A DNA stretch of 64,000 nucleotides from Macrothele yani. Lineage: Eukaryota; Arthropoda; Arachnida; Araneae; Macrothelidae. The notes beneath the pieces were generated by a model. That model was not told the DNA's origin and searched no databases. It saw only the letters and a program-made list of their open reading frames with translations. Position numbers and translations under genes: made by a program. Positions 44,803 through 56,043 of this stretch are shown piece by piece. The DNA lies in contig CM077023.1 of assembly GCA_039090855.1 (NCBI GenBank), positions 83,055,127 through 83,119,126 of the forward strand, in the 5' to 3' direction. Each line of letters opens with the position of its first letter. The first letter of the stretch is position 1.

Positions 44803-45013
44803 TGTTAATGGCGAGGGCTACCTGAGAAATCGACCAGCTCGGTCGACAATTCAAATGATGATAACAGAAAAAATAAACTACTCACCAACTTGGGAGATGT
44901 ATCAAAACAAAGCACGAACCTTCAGCTTGAAGGAACACGAAAGGAAAATGACGAACCACACGATAAAACATACTAAATAGGCATACAACACGGAGCTCAG
45001 AAAAGCGTGACTT
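44803..45013 (-). other. LINE copy A 5' UTR
   Basis: About 210 bp upstream of the ORF1 ATG, nearly identical to the copy B equivalent (51967-52177). It begins directly after the target sequence. It presumably holds an internal Pol II promoter, but I see no clear motif. Confidence 0.6.
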
Positions 45014-46344
45014 AGGCCAAAGGTGGTTTCAAAATATCTTTATTCAAGGTAGAAATCAGGAGACGAACTAATAAGGACGTCTTAATACAAATAAAATACG
45101 ATCAAAGATCGTTAAACCACTAAAACCTATATAAAAATATACAACATAGTGCACAAGTTGAAAAATGGAGCAAAATTACAGCTCGTGATAAATGATCAGC
45201 GACAAGCATGTCTGGGCATTTAGGAAGGATTTTAACAAAAAACTTATTGCTCATAAGTGCATTGCTGTGCGATTAACAAACTTGTTCAAGAAAATATTGA
45301 GAGCTTCAGGAGACAACATTTCTCTTGGGGAAAAAAAAAAAGTACAATAAGACAGTAAGTTGTAACACATCATAGTTACAAGAATGTACAGTACAAAGCA
45401 ATTGACAAACTGATCATAAGACAAATCAATGAAATGATGAATATCAGGAGAAGAACAAACTTGGACTTTCTGGTGTAAATAGAATATATTACCTGTTCGG
45501 CAATATTCAGAAACAATGTACAGATATACAGCACAGTGTCAACATGTTACAAATCAAAATCGGACCATATACAGAAATGTAACACTATTCTGTTGACCAG
45601 ATAGAAAATGTAAGTATAATAAGAAAACACACGATGAATAAAGCTTTAACATATTCTCACTATCCATATGTAGTAATAGAAGAATGATAGTACCAAGCAT
45701 CACCTCACACAAAAGAACAAAATAGGTAAAATGTTTTTCAAAATATATTACTCATGAGTACAACACCATGCAATTGACTAACTTGTGCAAAAATAAATAC
45801 AGTAAGAATCATTAGTCAACATGTCTCTTGAAAGAAGGTACGATATGACAGTGAGTTTTAACACAACATATTTACAAGGATGTACAGTAGTATGCAATTT
45901 AAAAAATTGATTATCAGACAAATCATTGGAATGTTTAATAACAGGAAATAACTAAACTTGGACATCCTGATGCAAATAAGATGGATTACTTGTTCCGCAA
46001 TATTTTTAAAACTATGTACAATTATACAGCACAGTGCAAACATGTTCGGGAAACAAAATAGAACAAAATTACAAAAAACTACACTGCAGAAACAATTTAT
46101 ATGTTTATACAGCACTATGCTAATGACTAACTGCAATATTTATACTCAAAATGTAAACTAAAGATGAACTAACTTGAACGTCAATGTAAGAAAAAAATAC
46201 AAGATGAGTGTCACAAAAAACAATTTGCTGTATAAACACGTACAGCCCTTTATAAAAAAAACCCATGCGGTAAATTTCCAAGCTGTGCAAAGATCTTGAA
46301 AACAGATTGTTGAGATTTACATATGCATTTCTGATTCAGAAAGG

Positions 46345-49300
46345 TCAAATACCAAATCTACCGACCTTCAGGTACAATGACGCTGGCGAGCTGGTAAACC
46401 ATGAGGCAGCCGGTGACCAGGTGGCAAGGAACTGGCTCTCCCGACGCTGAGTAACTGCAACAGAATACTCTAGCCGAAGTCGAGATGTCAGACGGTCGCG
46501 GAAATGGCATAATAATGCCGTAGAAGCTTCATGCACAGTCAGAGGAGTAGTCAAATCTCTGCAGCGTTGATGAAACACGTAGATTACATGCTTCGCTAAA
46601 ATAAAAATATAGGCACAGACTGATGGGAGCTTGACTGGGGGATAGTTCTGTAGCAGAAGAGTCCGATATGCATCAAATGTAAGATCTGCTGTAATGGAAC
46701 ATTGGGCGATAGTAAATGCCAAGTTCAGCATTGGGAGTAATATAACACAGTGTTGATAGACATGGGAGACATTAGCCTCCCGAGCACAGAAAGGGCAAAG
46801 AGGGGAATCGAGAAGAGACATTCGGAAAAGAACGGAGGGAACAGGAAGGCGGCGATGGAGGAAAAGCCAATGGGTATTAATTTCTACAGGAGCAGAAAGA
46901 GGAGACAGGGCGGCTGACCACACCGTAGCAGTGGCAGCAGGGGGAACATCAGGAATGGGGAGAGGAGGAGAAGAATGGGACATAGAGAGGAACCGATAAA
47001 GAGCTGACACCGAGAGAGAAGAAATGGGATGAGCTGAGCCAGAAGTAAGCAAGAAAAGAGGAAATGGGAGAGAAGCAGAAGGAACAAAGGAAAGACCTGA
47101 GTGGGAAGCAAGATGAGAAAATTGAGAAATGATAGATGAAAGAATAGAGTCGTAGATGTCACGAGAGGAGGAGGAGAGGAGAAGAGAGGGAGGGAGGCTG
47201 GCGAAGGGTCGCCAGGAAAGGTCAGGGTTAGTGAGATCTTTAACTGTTACTACACCTGCTCGGAGCCAGGTAGGATAGGCAAAGTACGGAAGATGAGAGG
47301 GGTGAAGAATCGAAGAATAAAAGAGGGGTTCAGCAAGGAGCTCAGTTGTGGAATCAGGTGGAGAACGAGAGAGGGAGGGAACGAAGGAAAGTTAGAGCTT
47401 CACGGTAAACAGGGGAAGTCGAATGAGGGTGAGGGGTCGGTGGTCCATGAGTAGTAAGGAGAGAAAATAAAAGTTAGGGTTGCTCGGGGAGGCGATGACG
47501 TCCCTAGCTAAAACGGCATCTGGTACTGGCGACGTGAAGAGACGGAGAAAAGTAGTAATTCTGACGGATTTGTAGTACTCCTGTGTATCAATGAGTCCGA
47601 TGCCGCCGTGATCCGGTGGGAGGCAAAGCTTTGTGGACACTGACCCAGTGGTGGCAGGTCCATATCAGAGAAGTAAGACATCGGGTAATTTCATGAAGGC
47701 GGAGTTGTAGAGACTTGACACCAAGCCAAGAGTGTGTGCACAAGGAGATCAGGTAAGTTCGAGAGAGGCGAGCTCTCTAGAAGAATGATGAGCAGAACTG
47801 GGCTCTCCTCCAGGAGGCAGTTGACCTGAGCAAGCGTGGGTGAATAGTATTCCACGTGTAGAGGGGGACAGCTTGCAAGGAACCAAGATGAACTCCAAGG
47901 AAGCGCTGTAAGATGGACGACCAGCTTGCTCCCCAAGGGGTGTCTACACGATGTGCCCATGAGCCGCACCATAAACCAGTGCTTTTAGATGAGTTGAGCG
48001 CTGCACCGGAGCATGAGGCATAAGCTGCGAATAGACGTTGGAGACACGGAAACTGTGAGTCATGACGGATGCAGATGGTGACATCATCTGCGTATGCAAC
48101 AGAGGTAGTGGCATGATGTCTTGTGCAGGCAGAGAGTGGTGGCAGAACTGCTTTAAAGGATTGGTGCACAGAGCGGAGGAATGGTTCAATTGCGATTGCA
48201 AAGAGTTGTCCGGAGACTGAGCAACCCTGCCGCACTCCCCGGCGGAAGGGAATAGGCGCTGTGAGAAAGGTGGGCAGCTTGACCTGGAGAACGGCGTCTT
48301 GATAGAGTGAGAAAAGAAGAGAGACGAAGGAAGGAGGAAAACCGAAGTGAAGGAGTGTAGCCGATAGATAGGAATGTGAGATATTATCAAAAGTGGATTG
48401 TTGGTCAAGAGAGAGAAGGGCGAGGGGTTCAGAGCGAGATCGGGCAAGATGGATTAGATCATTAAGTAGATGGATGTTATGAGAAAGTGAACGGCCGGGA
48501 ACTGTGTAAGTTTGATTTAGGGAGAGAATGTGAGTGAGAATGGGGTTAAGGCGTTGGGAAAGAAGTTTAGTATAAAGTTTATAATCTAGATTTAAGAGGG
48601 AGATAGGGCGCCAATTCCCCAGGTCAAGGAGATCACCTTTCTTAGGGAATAGTATAACATATGCTACTGTGAATCGCCTTGGTAGAGGGGAGTGATTGAA
48701 AGCAGCAGAAAGTGCAGAAAAGAGAAATGGTAGAAGGAGAGGTAGAAAGGTTTTATAGAAGAGGAAAGTGAGGCTGTCCGGACCCGGTGCGGCCCTAGAG
48801 TTTAAAGAAGAAAACGTAGAGGATAGTTCAGAGAACGTGGGAGGAAGGAGGAGGGAAGAGGCAAGATGGGGAGGAACTTGTGGTAGGTTAGAAAGAAGTG
48901 ATGCCAAAGCTGAAGAGGATGGCGGAGGAGATTCACAGAACTTCTCTGTATAGAACTTTCGGACCTGGGAACATAGAGTGAGTGGATCATCAGACACCTC
49001 TCCAGATGCGAGGCGAAGGTGCCGAAGTGAATTCGATGCTGTTCGTGTGTTTTCCATGGATGTAAGGAAATCGTAATTGGATGCGTCTGGCGATAGATGT
49101 TGTAGCCGGAGACGTCGTAGAGCTTGTTGAGCCAGAGGAAGGAGGATTGATCGCAGTTCTTCTTGATAGTGGCAGAAGAGAGGATCACTTAGGCTTAGGA
49201 TGGAGAGCATGGAACGGACATGGTTGAGACGCATGTTTTGAAGCGTTTTTGCTTTAAAAGAAAGTTTGCGAACGTGAAGAACGAGTTGCTGTTTAATGTC

Positions 49301-50175
49301 CAACCAAAAGTCAGACCACAAGGAGCTGATTGAAGTTGAGGTCGTTTGTCCTCAAGGAAGGAGCGCCCTGAAGTACAGAAGTCTGGATCTGTAAGTAGAG
49401 TGTCGTCAAGAGTCCATGGACGAATTGTACGGGGTTGTGTTGGAACTGCTTGAATAATAAGAACGATGGCACAATGGTCAGAAGAAGCTGTAGGAGTGAT
49501 AATAGATTCTGTCACAGCTGTAAGCAGAGTAGATGAGGCGTAGTATCTGTCAGGGCGAGCTGTGTACGGATTTTGATTATGTTGCGAGCGCCAAGTATGT
49601 ACAGTCGATGAAGGATGGAAGTGACGGTGAACATCAATGAATGAGTTGTCGGAGACCACTGACTGAAGAAGATTCACCAAGTTAACACGGCGTTCTCTGG
49701 TGGAAGGAGATCGGTCCAGGGTAGGATTCAGAGTGCAATTGAAATCTCCTCCAATTAAAACATGATCTATGGGAGGAATGCGAGACAAGGCACGACGAAG
49801 GCGAGTAAAAAGTATTGTCAAGTGGGTTGAAGAGCTTGGAATATAAATATTAAATATATGATAAGATGTGGAAGCTATGGTGAATGATGCACACTGTAAT
49901 AGGTCTCGACATAAGTTTCGAACCGAAAAAGAGGTGATTATGGAGTTGAAAGTATGGCGGATACCTATAGCTAGACCACTATGGGATGATAGTTGGTAGG
50001 CGTGGTGAAATGTGTAGTTCCACTGGCGCCATCGTGAGAATATCGTAGTGGATTGGCAATTTGTCTCTTGTAGTAAGAGAAGATCAGCTCCTAACTGAGT
50101 GAGGTCTTCATGTACCAAGGCATTAGAAAATGGGGATGCAAATCCCCTGCAATTAAGAGATACAATCTTGAAGAC
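46345..50175 (-). pseudogene. LINE copy B ORF2: endonuclease/reverse transcriptase
   Basis: The endonuclease frame (49195-50118 from its first Met) is intact across the motifs: LLLLQETN, GGDFNCTLNPTLDRS and SDHCAIVLI. A one-base loss near 49310 shifts the frame. The next open frame, 47777-49321, holds the reverse transcriptase with NWRPISLLN, LDQQSTFDNI, RRGVRQGCSVSGQLFAIAIE and YADD. More shifts occur near 47770, 47690 and 47390. 46345-47052 holds the end with CPFCAREANVSHVYQHC and the natural stop at 46345. In copy A the equivalents of LDQQSTFDNI and RRGVRQGCSV read LDQQSAFDNI and RRGVQQGCPL. Confidence 0.9.
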
Positions 50176-51966
50176 TTTTTTCCATTAATGCTTGCTGAAG
50201 AGCCTTCACAACAGGAGGAAATGATTTGAGTCGATTAAAATAGGTTTTAGCCCACGGATGTTCCTTGCGAAATCGGGAGATGCATTGATTAAGGACTTGG
50301 ATCTGATCAAGCACTAGAGGGAGAAACGATGCATACTTTGAGAGTAAAGCATGCGTTGTGGAGTGGTCTGTCTTATGTGACAGGTATTGATGTAAATCTT
50401 CAAATAAATCGGCTCAGTAGGAACCGAGCCATCCTTAAGGTATTCGACAAGATCTTCAAATTTAAGAGGAGGCTCTTCGTCGGCCTGGACAGAAGAGGTA
50501 GCAGCCTTTGATGGTGAATTCTTTCGAGAGGCACTACCAGTACGGGGAGAGGTACGGGGTAATGCGGCAGTCGGCTTCTTCGGTGGGCGTCTTCGAGAAG
50601 AACCACGACGTTTCAGCGAAGGCTCAGTTGAGCTCTCATCAACTCGAGATTCGTGGCCAGAAAATCCGTCATCAGCAGATTTAGAAGTATCGATGATAAG
50701 GGCAGTGGAGAAACCCCCTGAAGGGGACTCCGCTACAGAATGACGACGCATGGGAAGCGAACAATTAAGTGAGGGAAAATCCAGTTGCTGGTCGAAGGAA
50801 GAAGGGTCCGTAGACACGCGTTGACCAACTCCTGCAGTCGACTTTTGTGAAAGTTTCGATTCTGAAGCTTTCTGTGCAGTGGAAGAAGGTGTTGCTCGGC
50901 TCAGAAGAGGGCCAGAAGTTGTATGAGAATTATTAGGAGCCTGTGATGCTAGATGTGGGCAATGCACACGTAAATGATTCTCTCCGTGGCAAAAAGTGCA
51001 GTGGAGGAAGGTAGTCACTTCAATTCTCCTACGTTGCTGTCCACAACGAACGTTGAGCACCTTTGGGCAGGCTAGCAAATGTTCATCAGATGGAAAGATC
51101 ACTCTTGCACTTCGGCGAAATCCCCCTATGGATTTATCGTCTGGATCTCTCGGCGCTGCTGAAAGAGTAGTAACTGGCCCAACAACTCTGCCGAACTTAC
51201 TGAGTACAGTGCACAGCGCAACGTCTGACACCTCAGGTGGAACCGGATAAAATGTAAGCTGGATTGGACGCTGAGAGACAGGTTCTGGTAGAAGATGGAC
51301 GTCTTTGAGGGACAAACCTTCTGTCAAGACAAGATCCGCATGCTCTTTAAGAGCAAAGTACACCAACACAGCTCGAGGTTTTCGAGCCATGTGAGTAATA
51401 CTGGCTCCAGCTGGAAGTATCTGCTTCAGAGCCATACTATATTCTTTCAACTTTGTGTCTGGGAGCGCATCAAAACACACTCCGAAGTCCATTGTAGAAT
51501 AGAATTGTTTTCCTGCTAGATAATCTTCGGGAATATCTATGGTGGCAGTAATGCCATCAACAATGACGTACGAGTCTGGTAAGACTTCCGCAACAAACTT
51601 GGAAGGAGCTTTTGTTCCAGTAAGAGCGGCAGAGTATGCCCTAGGAACAGGACTCGAGCGTGAGGGCTGCAACGCAACCGGCTGTTTGAACTGAGTTGAA
51701 GTAGAGGGTAAATTAGCAGCGCTGTCAGACACATCCATGTCTTCACTTAAAGCAACAGAGGGTTGCGCTGCACTGACGTCACTGGTCGAAGCAGGGCAAG
51801 AAGCTTGAGCTTTAGTTGAGGAGTCACTTTCCACTTCTAGGGTTTGGGTGACGTCACCTACAAGCATTGGAGGAGATTGGTCTCGTGTCGAGGAGGAGGA
51901 GGCTGCAGGAAATGCCTCGCTGATATGGGCGTGGACATCGCTCTTATCAGCAGCAGCCGCCGCCAT
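50170..51966 (-). pseudogene. LINE copy B ORF1 (RNA-binding, CCHC)
   Basis: ATG at 51966 (MAAAAADKSDVHAHISEAFP). A single open frame of 550 residues runs to 50314, through the RRM-like region (near residues 205-290) and the CCHC knuckle CTFCHGENHLRVHCP (near residue 325). A one-base loss near 50405 replaces the last ~70 residues by an unrelated tail; copy A keeps the original tail. Expected role: binding the LINE RNA and, with ORF2 protein, forming the particle that copies itself into the target. Charge-rich Ser/Arg/Lys segment at about residues 440-500. Confidence 0.88.
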
Positions 51967-52190
51967 TGTTAATGGCGAGGGCTACCTGAGAAATCGACCA
52001 GCTCGGTCGACAATTCAAATGATGATAACAGAAAAAATAAACTACTCACCAACTTGGGAGATGTATCAAAACAAAGCACGAACCTTCAGCTTGAAGGAAC
52101 ACGAAAGGAAAATGACGAACCACACGATAAAACACACTAAATAGGCACACAACACGGAGCTCAGAAAAACGTGACTTAGGCCAAAGGTGG

Positions 52191-52267
52191 ACTGACACCG
52201 TACTAATGTATGTCAATAAATGCTAAGTTGTGTTTATCTTTTAGGTGTCCAGTGATTTTTGTCAATG
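52191..52267 (+). other. 3' remainder of the family I Tc1 transposon
   Basis: Codons for LTPY and the stop TAA (52204-52206) complete the transposase reading frame broken at 36978. Then about 35 bp of UTR and the right inverted repeat. Confidence 0.88.
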
Positions 52268-52269
52268 TA

Positions 52270-53312
52270 GAGTATATGTAGACGGCAGGGAGTGTCAGTT
52301 TGTCGGAGTTACTCACGTGCAATGGGGAAAGGGAAGGACCTGTCGGAATTTGAACGCGGAATGATTGTTAGCGCGAGGCGTTTTTCCTTAGTGAAGGTGT
52401 CGCGGGAATAACACGGAGAGGAACGCATTTATCAACCGTTGCGGCAAGAGGAGAACGTCGCTGATTGGCAGTCGAGGTGAACGCTGGTCGGCAGGTGATT
52501 TTTTCGAGCAACAGATGGTCACGATCTCTCAGTTAATAGCCGACTACAGCAAGACATTCTGTCATAAGGGTCTAACCTATCGGTGACCTGTTCATGTGAC
52601 CACGTTGACTGACGTCATCGACATTTGCGCCTGAAGTGAGTACGCGAGGAGAGTGACTGGACAGTGAACGACTGCAAAACAGTCACCTAGACCGATGAGT
52701 CCAAATTCCACCTCTAACATGTCAATGGATGGATCAGTATTTGACTCCGCGTAGGGGAACATTTGCAAACCAGGTTGCACAGTTAGCCGAAAACAGGAAG
52801 GTGGCAGCGTCACCATCGTAAATGGATTGTTTTGATAGACATCAGTGGGTCCTCTCATCCCCGTTGAACATACCCTCACTGCCACATCCTACCTAATCAT
52901 TTTTTCGGACCAAATATTCCCTACATGGTGCCTATGTATCCAGATGGTACTGGATTCTTTCAACAAGCCAACGCCCCGTGTCACAAGGCCAACACCCGCA
53001 GGAATGGTTCGAGGATCATGTCCCAGTATTTCGTGTGCTCCCAGCAACCGCCAAATTCTCTCGCCTAGAATCCTATCGGCCGTTTGTGGGATTCATTTGT
53101 ACCCAGCATTCGCTGGTCTACGCCAGTAACATTCTCCTTCGCTGGACTCCGTGTGACAGTCTGTGAAGCTGGTACAGAATACCTGAAGACTCCTTCTGCG
53201 GTCAAGTGGAGTCAATGCCACGCAGGTGGAAGCGAATCATGTGCGGCGAAAGTGGCCCAACAAGCTATTAGGTAGCTGGTAATAATGTTATGGGCTCATG
53301 AGTGTATTTGTC
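52270..53312 (+). pseudogene. Tc1-like transposase relic flanking the nested elements
   Basis: ATG at 52321 gives GKGKDLSEFERGMIVSARR, a Tc1 N-terminus; then, in broken frames, TDESKFHL-like near 52697, GTGFFQQANAPCHKANT near 52950 (second Asp replaced by Ala), LPATAKFS and a GRLWDSF-like end. The right inverted repeat lies near 53283-53312 (AATGTTATGGGCTCATGAGT). The left end is not adjacent; it may lie at about 35745-35834, left of the family I insertion (CTCGATGATTAGGACCACC), which would make family I nested in this element. Confidence 0.65.
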
Positions 53313-53337
53313 ATGTTTTCCGGCACTCTTTTTTCCA

Positions 53338-53965
53338 TTTATACACTATATTATGTTGCCAAAAGTACTGAGACACCGGAAAAATAACCAACACTTAAGT
53401 TTTTAATAAGGTAGAGTCCACCTTTGACATGTACCACAGCATTAGTCTACAAGGTAAACTTTCCACGTATTTATCAGAAGTTTCATTTAAAATTATGCTC
53501 CATTTTTCACGCAGGACAGTGTTAAATTCTGTCAGTGATATAAACTTAGATCACTGACAATATTTAACTTTTGCAAATCGTTCCTCAATGATGCAATTTT
53601 GTCAAAATAAGGGCTGTGAGTTCGCCAATCCATTAGAAGCACATTGTTCAAAGCAAGCCACAATAAACGGCATGTAATTTACTCTTTCTTAACAAGCAAG
53701 ATTCTTCGCCAAAGAGTTCTATAAACGCAAGTGTTAGCCAATATTGCGAGATCTATCTCTTCGTTCATGGTAGTACGACGAAATGAATGGTGGCCCAATC
53801 TCAAATGTAAAAAAACACGCCGCAGCATCAGACTTCCACTATCATTCTGTACAGATGGCACAACGGAGTTTTTCAGATAGCGTTTGCCTGGATGCGGCCA
53901 GGTTCTGGTTGTCCGATTCGATGGGTACAGAATGTGAGATGATTCATTCGCTCCAAAGTGCCCGT
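53338..53965 (-). pseudogene. Tc1-like relic, strongly decayed
   Basis: Starts with an end-like sequence, TTGCCAAAAGTACTGAGACA (53356). Minus-strand frames give LREKWSIILNETSDKYVESL and CRLMLWYMSKVDST near 53410-53520, resembling the C-terminal block (W, then YxxLVESMPRR, then AKGG), and CFFTFEIGPPF near 53800. The rest is not alignable by eye. Confidence 0.45.
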
Positions 53966-53969
53966 TTAC

Positions 53970-54255
53970 AATCTTCCAATTTTCAGTTTTTTCTATTTAA
54001 TTACTTCTGCAACCATTACTCATAACAAACTCTTACTATAAGGGATTTAATTTGCAACTCTTCTATGGAAAATCAAAGCGTGCAATGTTCTGAGCACTGT
54101 TCTTACAATGGCAGTCATTCTTACTCTTTCCGATCACAGGCGGTTGTACTGCAGCTTGACTTGTGCGAGTGCTTCATGCACTGTTAAAAATTTCACAGTT
54201 AGATTACGGGCAATGGCCGGCAACTGGGGGCCCGGCCGTTGCCCATAAAACTACG
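53970..54255. other. Unassigned stretch
   Basis: No feature recognised. Confidence 0.35.
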
Positions 54256-54257
54256 AC

Positions 54258-54655
54258 TTGGCCCATTTTTGTGAAAGCCCATGAAATTACGGTCTGAACC
54301 CTAAATACTAAGCCCATAATCTGAAGAGCAACGCCCACAAAAAAATAAGTTTGACCGTATTGCGCTACGCCATAATTTGAAGGGCATTGCCCATAAAAAA
54401 ATAAGTTTGACCGTATTGAGCTACGCCATAATTTGAAAGGCATTGCCCATAAAAAAATAAGTTTGACCGTATTGAGCTACGCCATAATTTGAAAGGCATT
54501 GCCCATAAAAAAATAAGTTTGACCGTATTGAGCTACACCATAATTTGAAGGGCTATACCCGAAAAAATAAGTTTGACCGTATTAACTTAAGCTGTAATTT
54601 GAAATGCAATCCCTGTAAATATGAAGTTTGGCCATATTCGGTTAGGCCTCACGGC
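54258..54655. repeat. 56-bp tandem repeat
   Basis: The landmark CATAATTTGAAGG-like recurs at 54315, 54371, 54427, 54483 and 54539, exactly 56 bp apart, with partial, more diverged units on both sides. Each unit contains GGCATTGCCCAT and AAATAAGTTTGACCGTATTG. Central units are almost identical, the outer ones diverged. Minus-strand open frame 54204-54443 is a shadow of the repeat. Confidence 0.92.
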
Positions 54656-55020
54656 AAGTAGTCACCGACTTTTACATAAATGCATTTTTTGTGGAAGAGT
54701 GTGCAAGTAAATGCATGTTTTTTGTGGAAGAGTGTGTGAGTGTGAAATTGTTGGATACTTACATTATAACTGAATCAATTCAGTTCTAAATGTGAGTAAT
54801 GATATTTTCATATCTTAAAATCAGGTTTATTACAATATGATAAATAATGACATCAGTTACACACAGATTTGTTTAACATTAGGCTTTACGAACTCTGTAC
54901 ACACAGTTGGTTGAACAATACTTACGTTTCTTTTAGACATGTTTTAATTGGAGAATTATTTCTAAAGCACAGTTGGTTGAACAATACTTAGTTTCTTTTA
55001 GACATTTTAATTTGCACATA
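54656..55020. repeat. Two short direct duplications
   Basis: TTTTTTGTGGAAGAGTGTG occurs twice at about 54685-54740. CACAGTTGGTTGAACAATAC with the following CTTTTAGACAT part occurs at 54902 and again at 54970. Confidence 0.8.
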
Positions 55021-56043
55021 CGTACTTATGTAGTATTTGCATGAATGAATACAAAGGGCAGTTATGTAGTAAAGATATGTACAGGCATATTCTTGTATTT
55101 ATATGTTATATCAATGACAAACAGAACTACGAACTGGCATCCGAGTACATTGCGTCTATAAGGGTATTCAATCCACAATGGTGTCAAAGTTGGTTTTTCA
55201 TGTAGGTTTTGGCTAGTATTACATTTGACATAGGGTTGAATCATGCTTTTTTTGTTTTCACATTCACTGCCTTGTGTGCTGGTTCATTTTACATTCTACT
55301 GAGCACTGTGTTGTCAGTGTTCCCAGAACTTTTACTGTCTTGTTTCCTATCTCTAATTTTTGGATATTTACCTACTTTTCACATGTTTAGTAAAATTATG
55401 TCAAAAACTGGAAGTACTGCTTTTGAAAGATCACATTGCTTCCCCATAATTAAGGTATCAGAAAGAAAAGAAAAAAATACTTGAATGGAAATGAGAGCTT
55501 TTGAACTTGATAGGGCATAATTTCAAATCTCAGACCCCCACCCAAAAGAAGAAACACTTGTTTAGACCCTGATTCTAACTGAGTCATTGTAGAACATTAA
55601 TGCATATCATTATTTCTAAAATATTAAATTTTCCTGTTTGGAATGTTTTAGAAATGACTTCAGTGACTAAACCTGTTCTTTCATTGTTGTGTTGCCACAA
55701 GGAAACCATTTTGGAGCACAAATTTTTTTTTGGAAAACTATTAAATAGTTGTATTTATAATATCTTGGCAATACCTGAAGATACTGAAACAATTTTTATT
55801 GATGTGCAAATCAGGTGTTTAGTGACAAAGGAAAAGAACACGGCAGAATCTTTAAATTTCTCAAAAAACAATTTCATCACATCATTTTGTACCAATTTCA
55901 GCACTATCATCTTAAAACATGAAATACATGCTTTGCATATTGAACATTTTGAATAGACCTTTAAAATAGGAATTACAAAATGTGTAAAAAAAATTTCATA
56001 TTTTTTAACTTAAAAAAAAAGTGGCTTCTGATTTATCTTAAAA
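55020..56043. other. Unassigned stretch with two open frames
   Basis: Plus-strand frames 55209-55484 (hydrophobic, Leu/Phe/Ser-rich) and 55600-55956 (118 residues, no recognised domain). Neither has a familiar motif. They may be chance frames in AT-rich DNA or remnants of a hAT element whose end lies at about 56147. Confidence 0.3.

Larger units (their letters stand above)
36979..45013 (-). mobile_element. LINE copy A, L1/Tx1 group, full length
   Basis: Complete element in minus orientation: 5' UTR near 44803-45013, ORF1, ORF2 and a long 3' UTR down to 36979. Flanked by AGGCCAAAGGTGG at 36966-36978 and 45014-45026. Its 3' end has AATAAA about 15 bp from the terminus and no long A tail. Compared with copy B it carries two later insertions (37735-38248 plus a 13-bp duplication, and 39009-39298 plus an 11-bp duplication) and, without them, has about the same length, 7.2 kb. 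Confidence 0.92.
45027..52177 (-). mobile_element. LINE copy B, L1/Tx1 group, full length
   Basis: Second complete copy, head to tail with copy A, from the 3' end at 45027 (TTTCAAAATATCTTTATTCA) to the 5' end at 52177. Flanked by AGGCCAAAGGTGG at 45014-45026 and 52178-52190. By eye it differs from copy A by only a few bases per hundred plus small indels, so both are young relative to the surrounding relics. It lacks the two secondary insertions of copy A. Confidence 0.92.
35836..52267 (+). mobile_element. Tc1-like transposon (family I) carrying two tandem LINEs
   Basis: Left inverted repeat TTGACAAAAGTCACCGGACA (from 35836) matches the reverse complement of the right end, TTGACAAAAATCACTGGACA (ending about 52267), over about 25 bp with few differences; TA occurs at both outer edges. 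The transposon itself is about 1.2 kb: 35836-36978 plus about 52191-52267. The intervening 15.2 kb is two LINE copies at the same target sequence. The surrounding DNA may be an older Tc1 relic (see 52270-53310). Confidence 0.88.

Noticed and set aside
36979..52177. Retrovirus or LTR retrotransposon
   Set aside because: No LTRs, protease, integrase or RNase H seen; endonuclease-RT order and target-site features are those of a LINE.
54258..54655. CRISPR-like array
   Set aside because: The 56-bp units are contiguous with no unique spacers, in an animal-type genome. It is a plain tandem repeat.
55209..55956. Two host genes in the plus strand
   Set aside because: No recognised motif, low-complexity hydrophobic composition, AT-rich surroundings. 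Left as unassigned.
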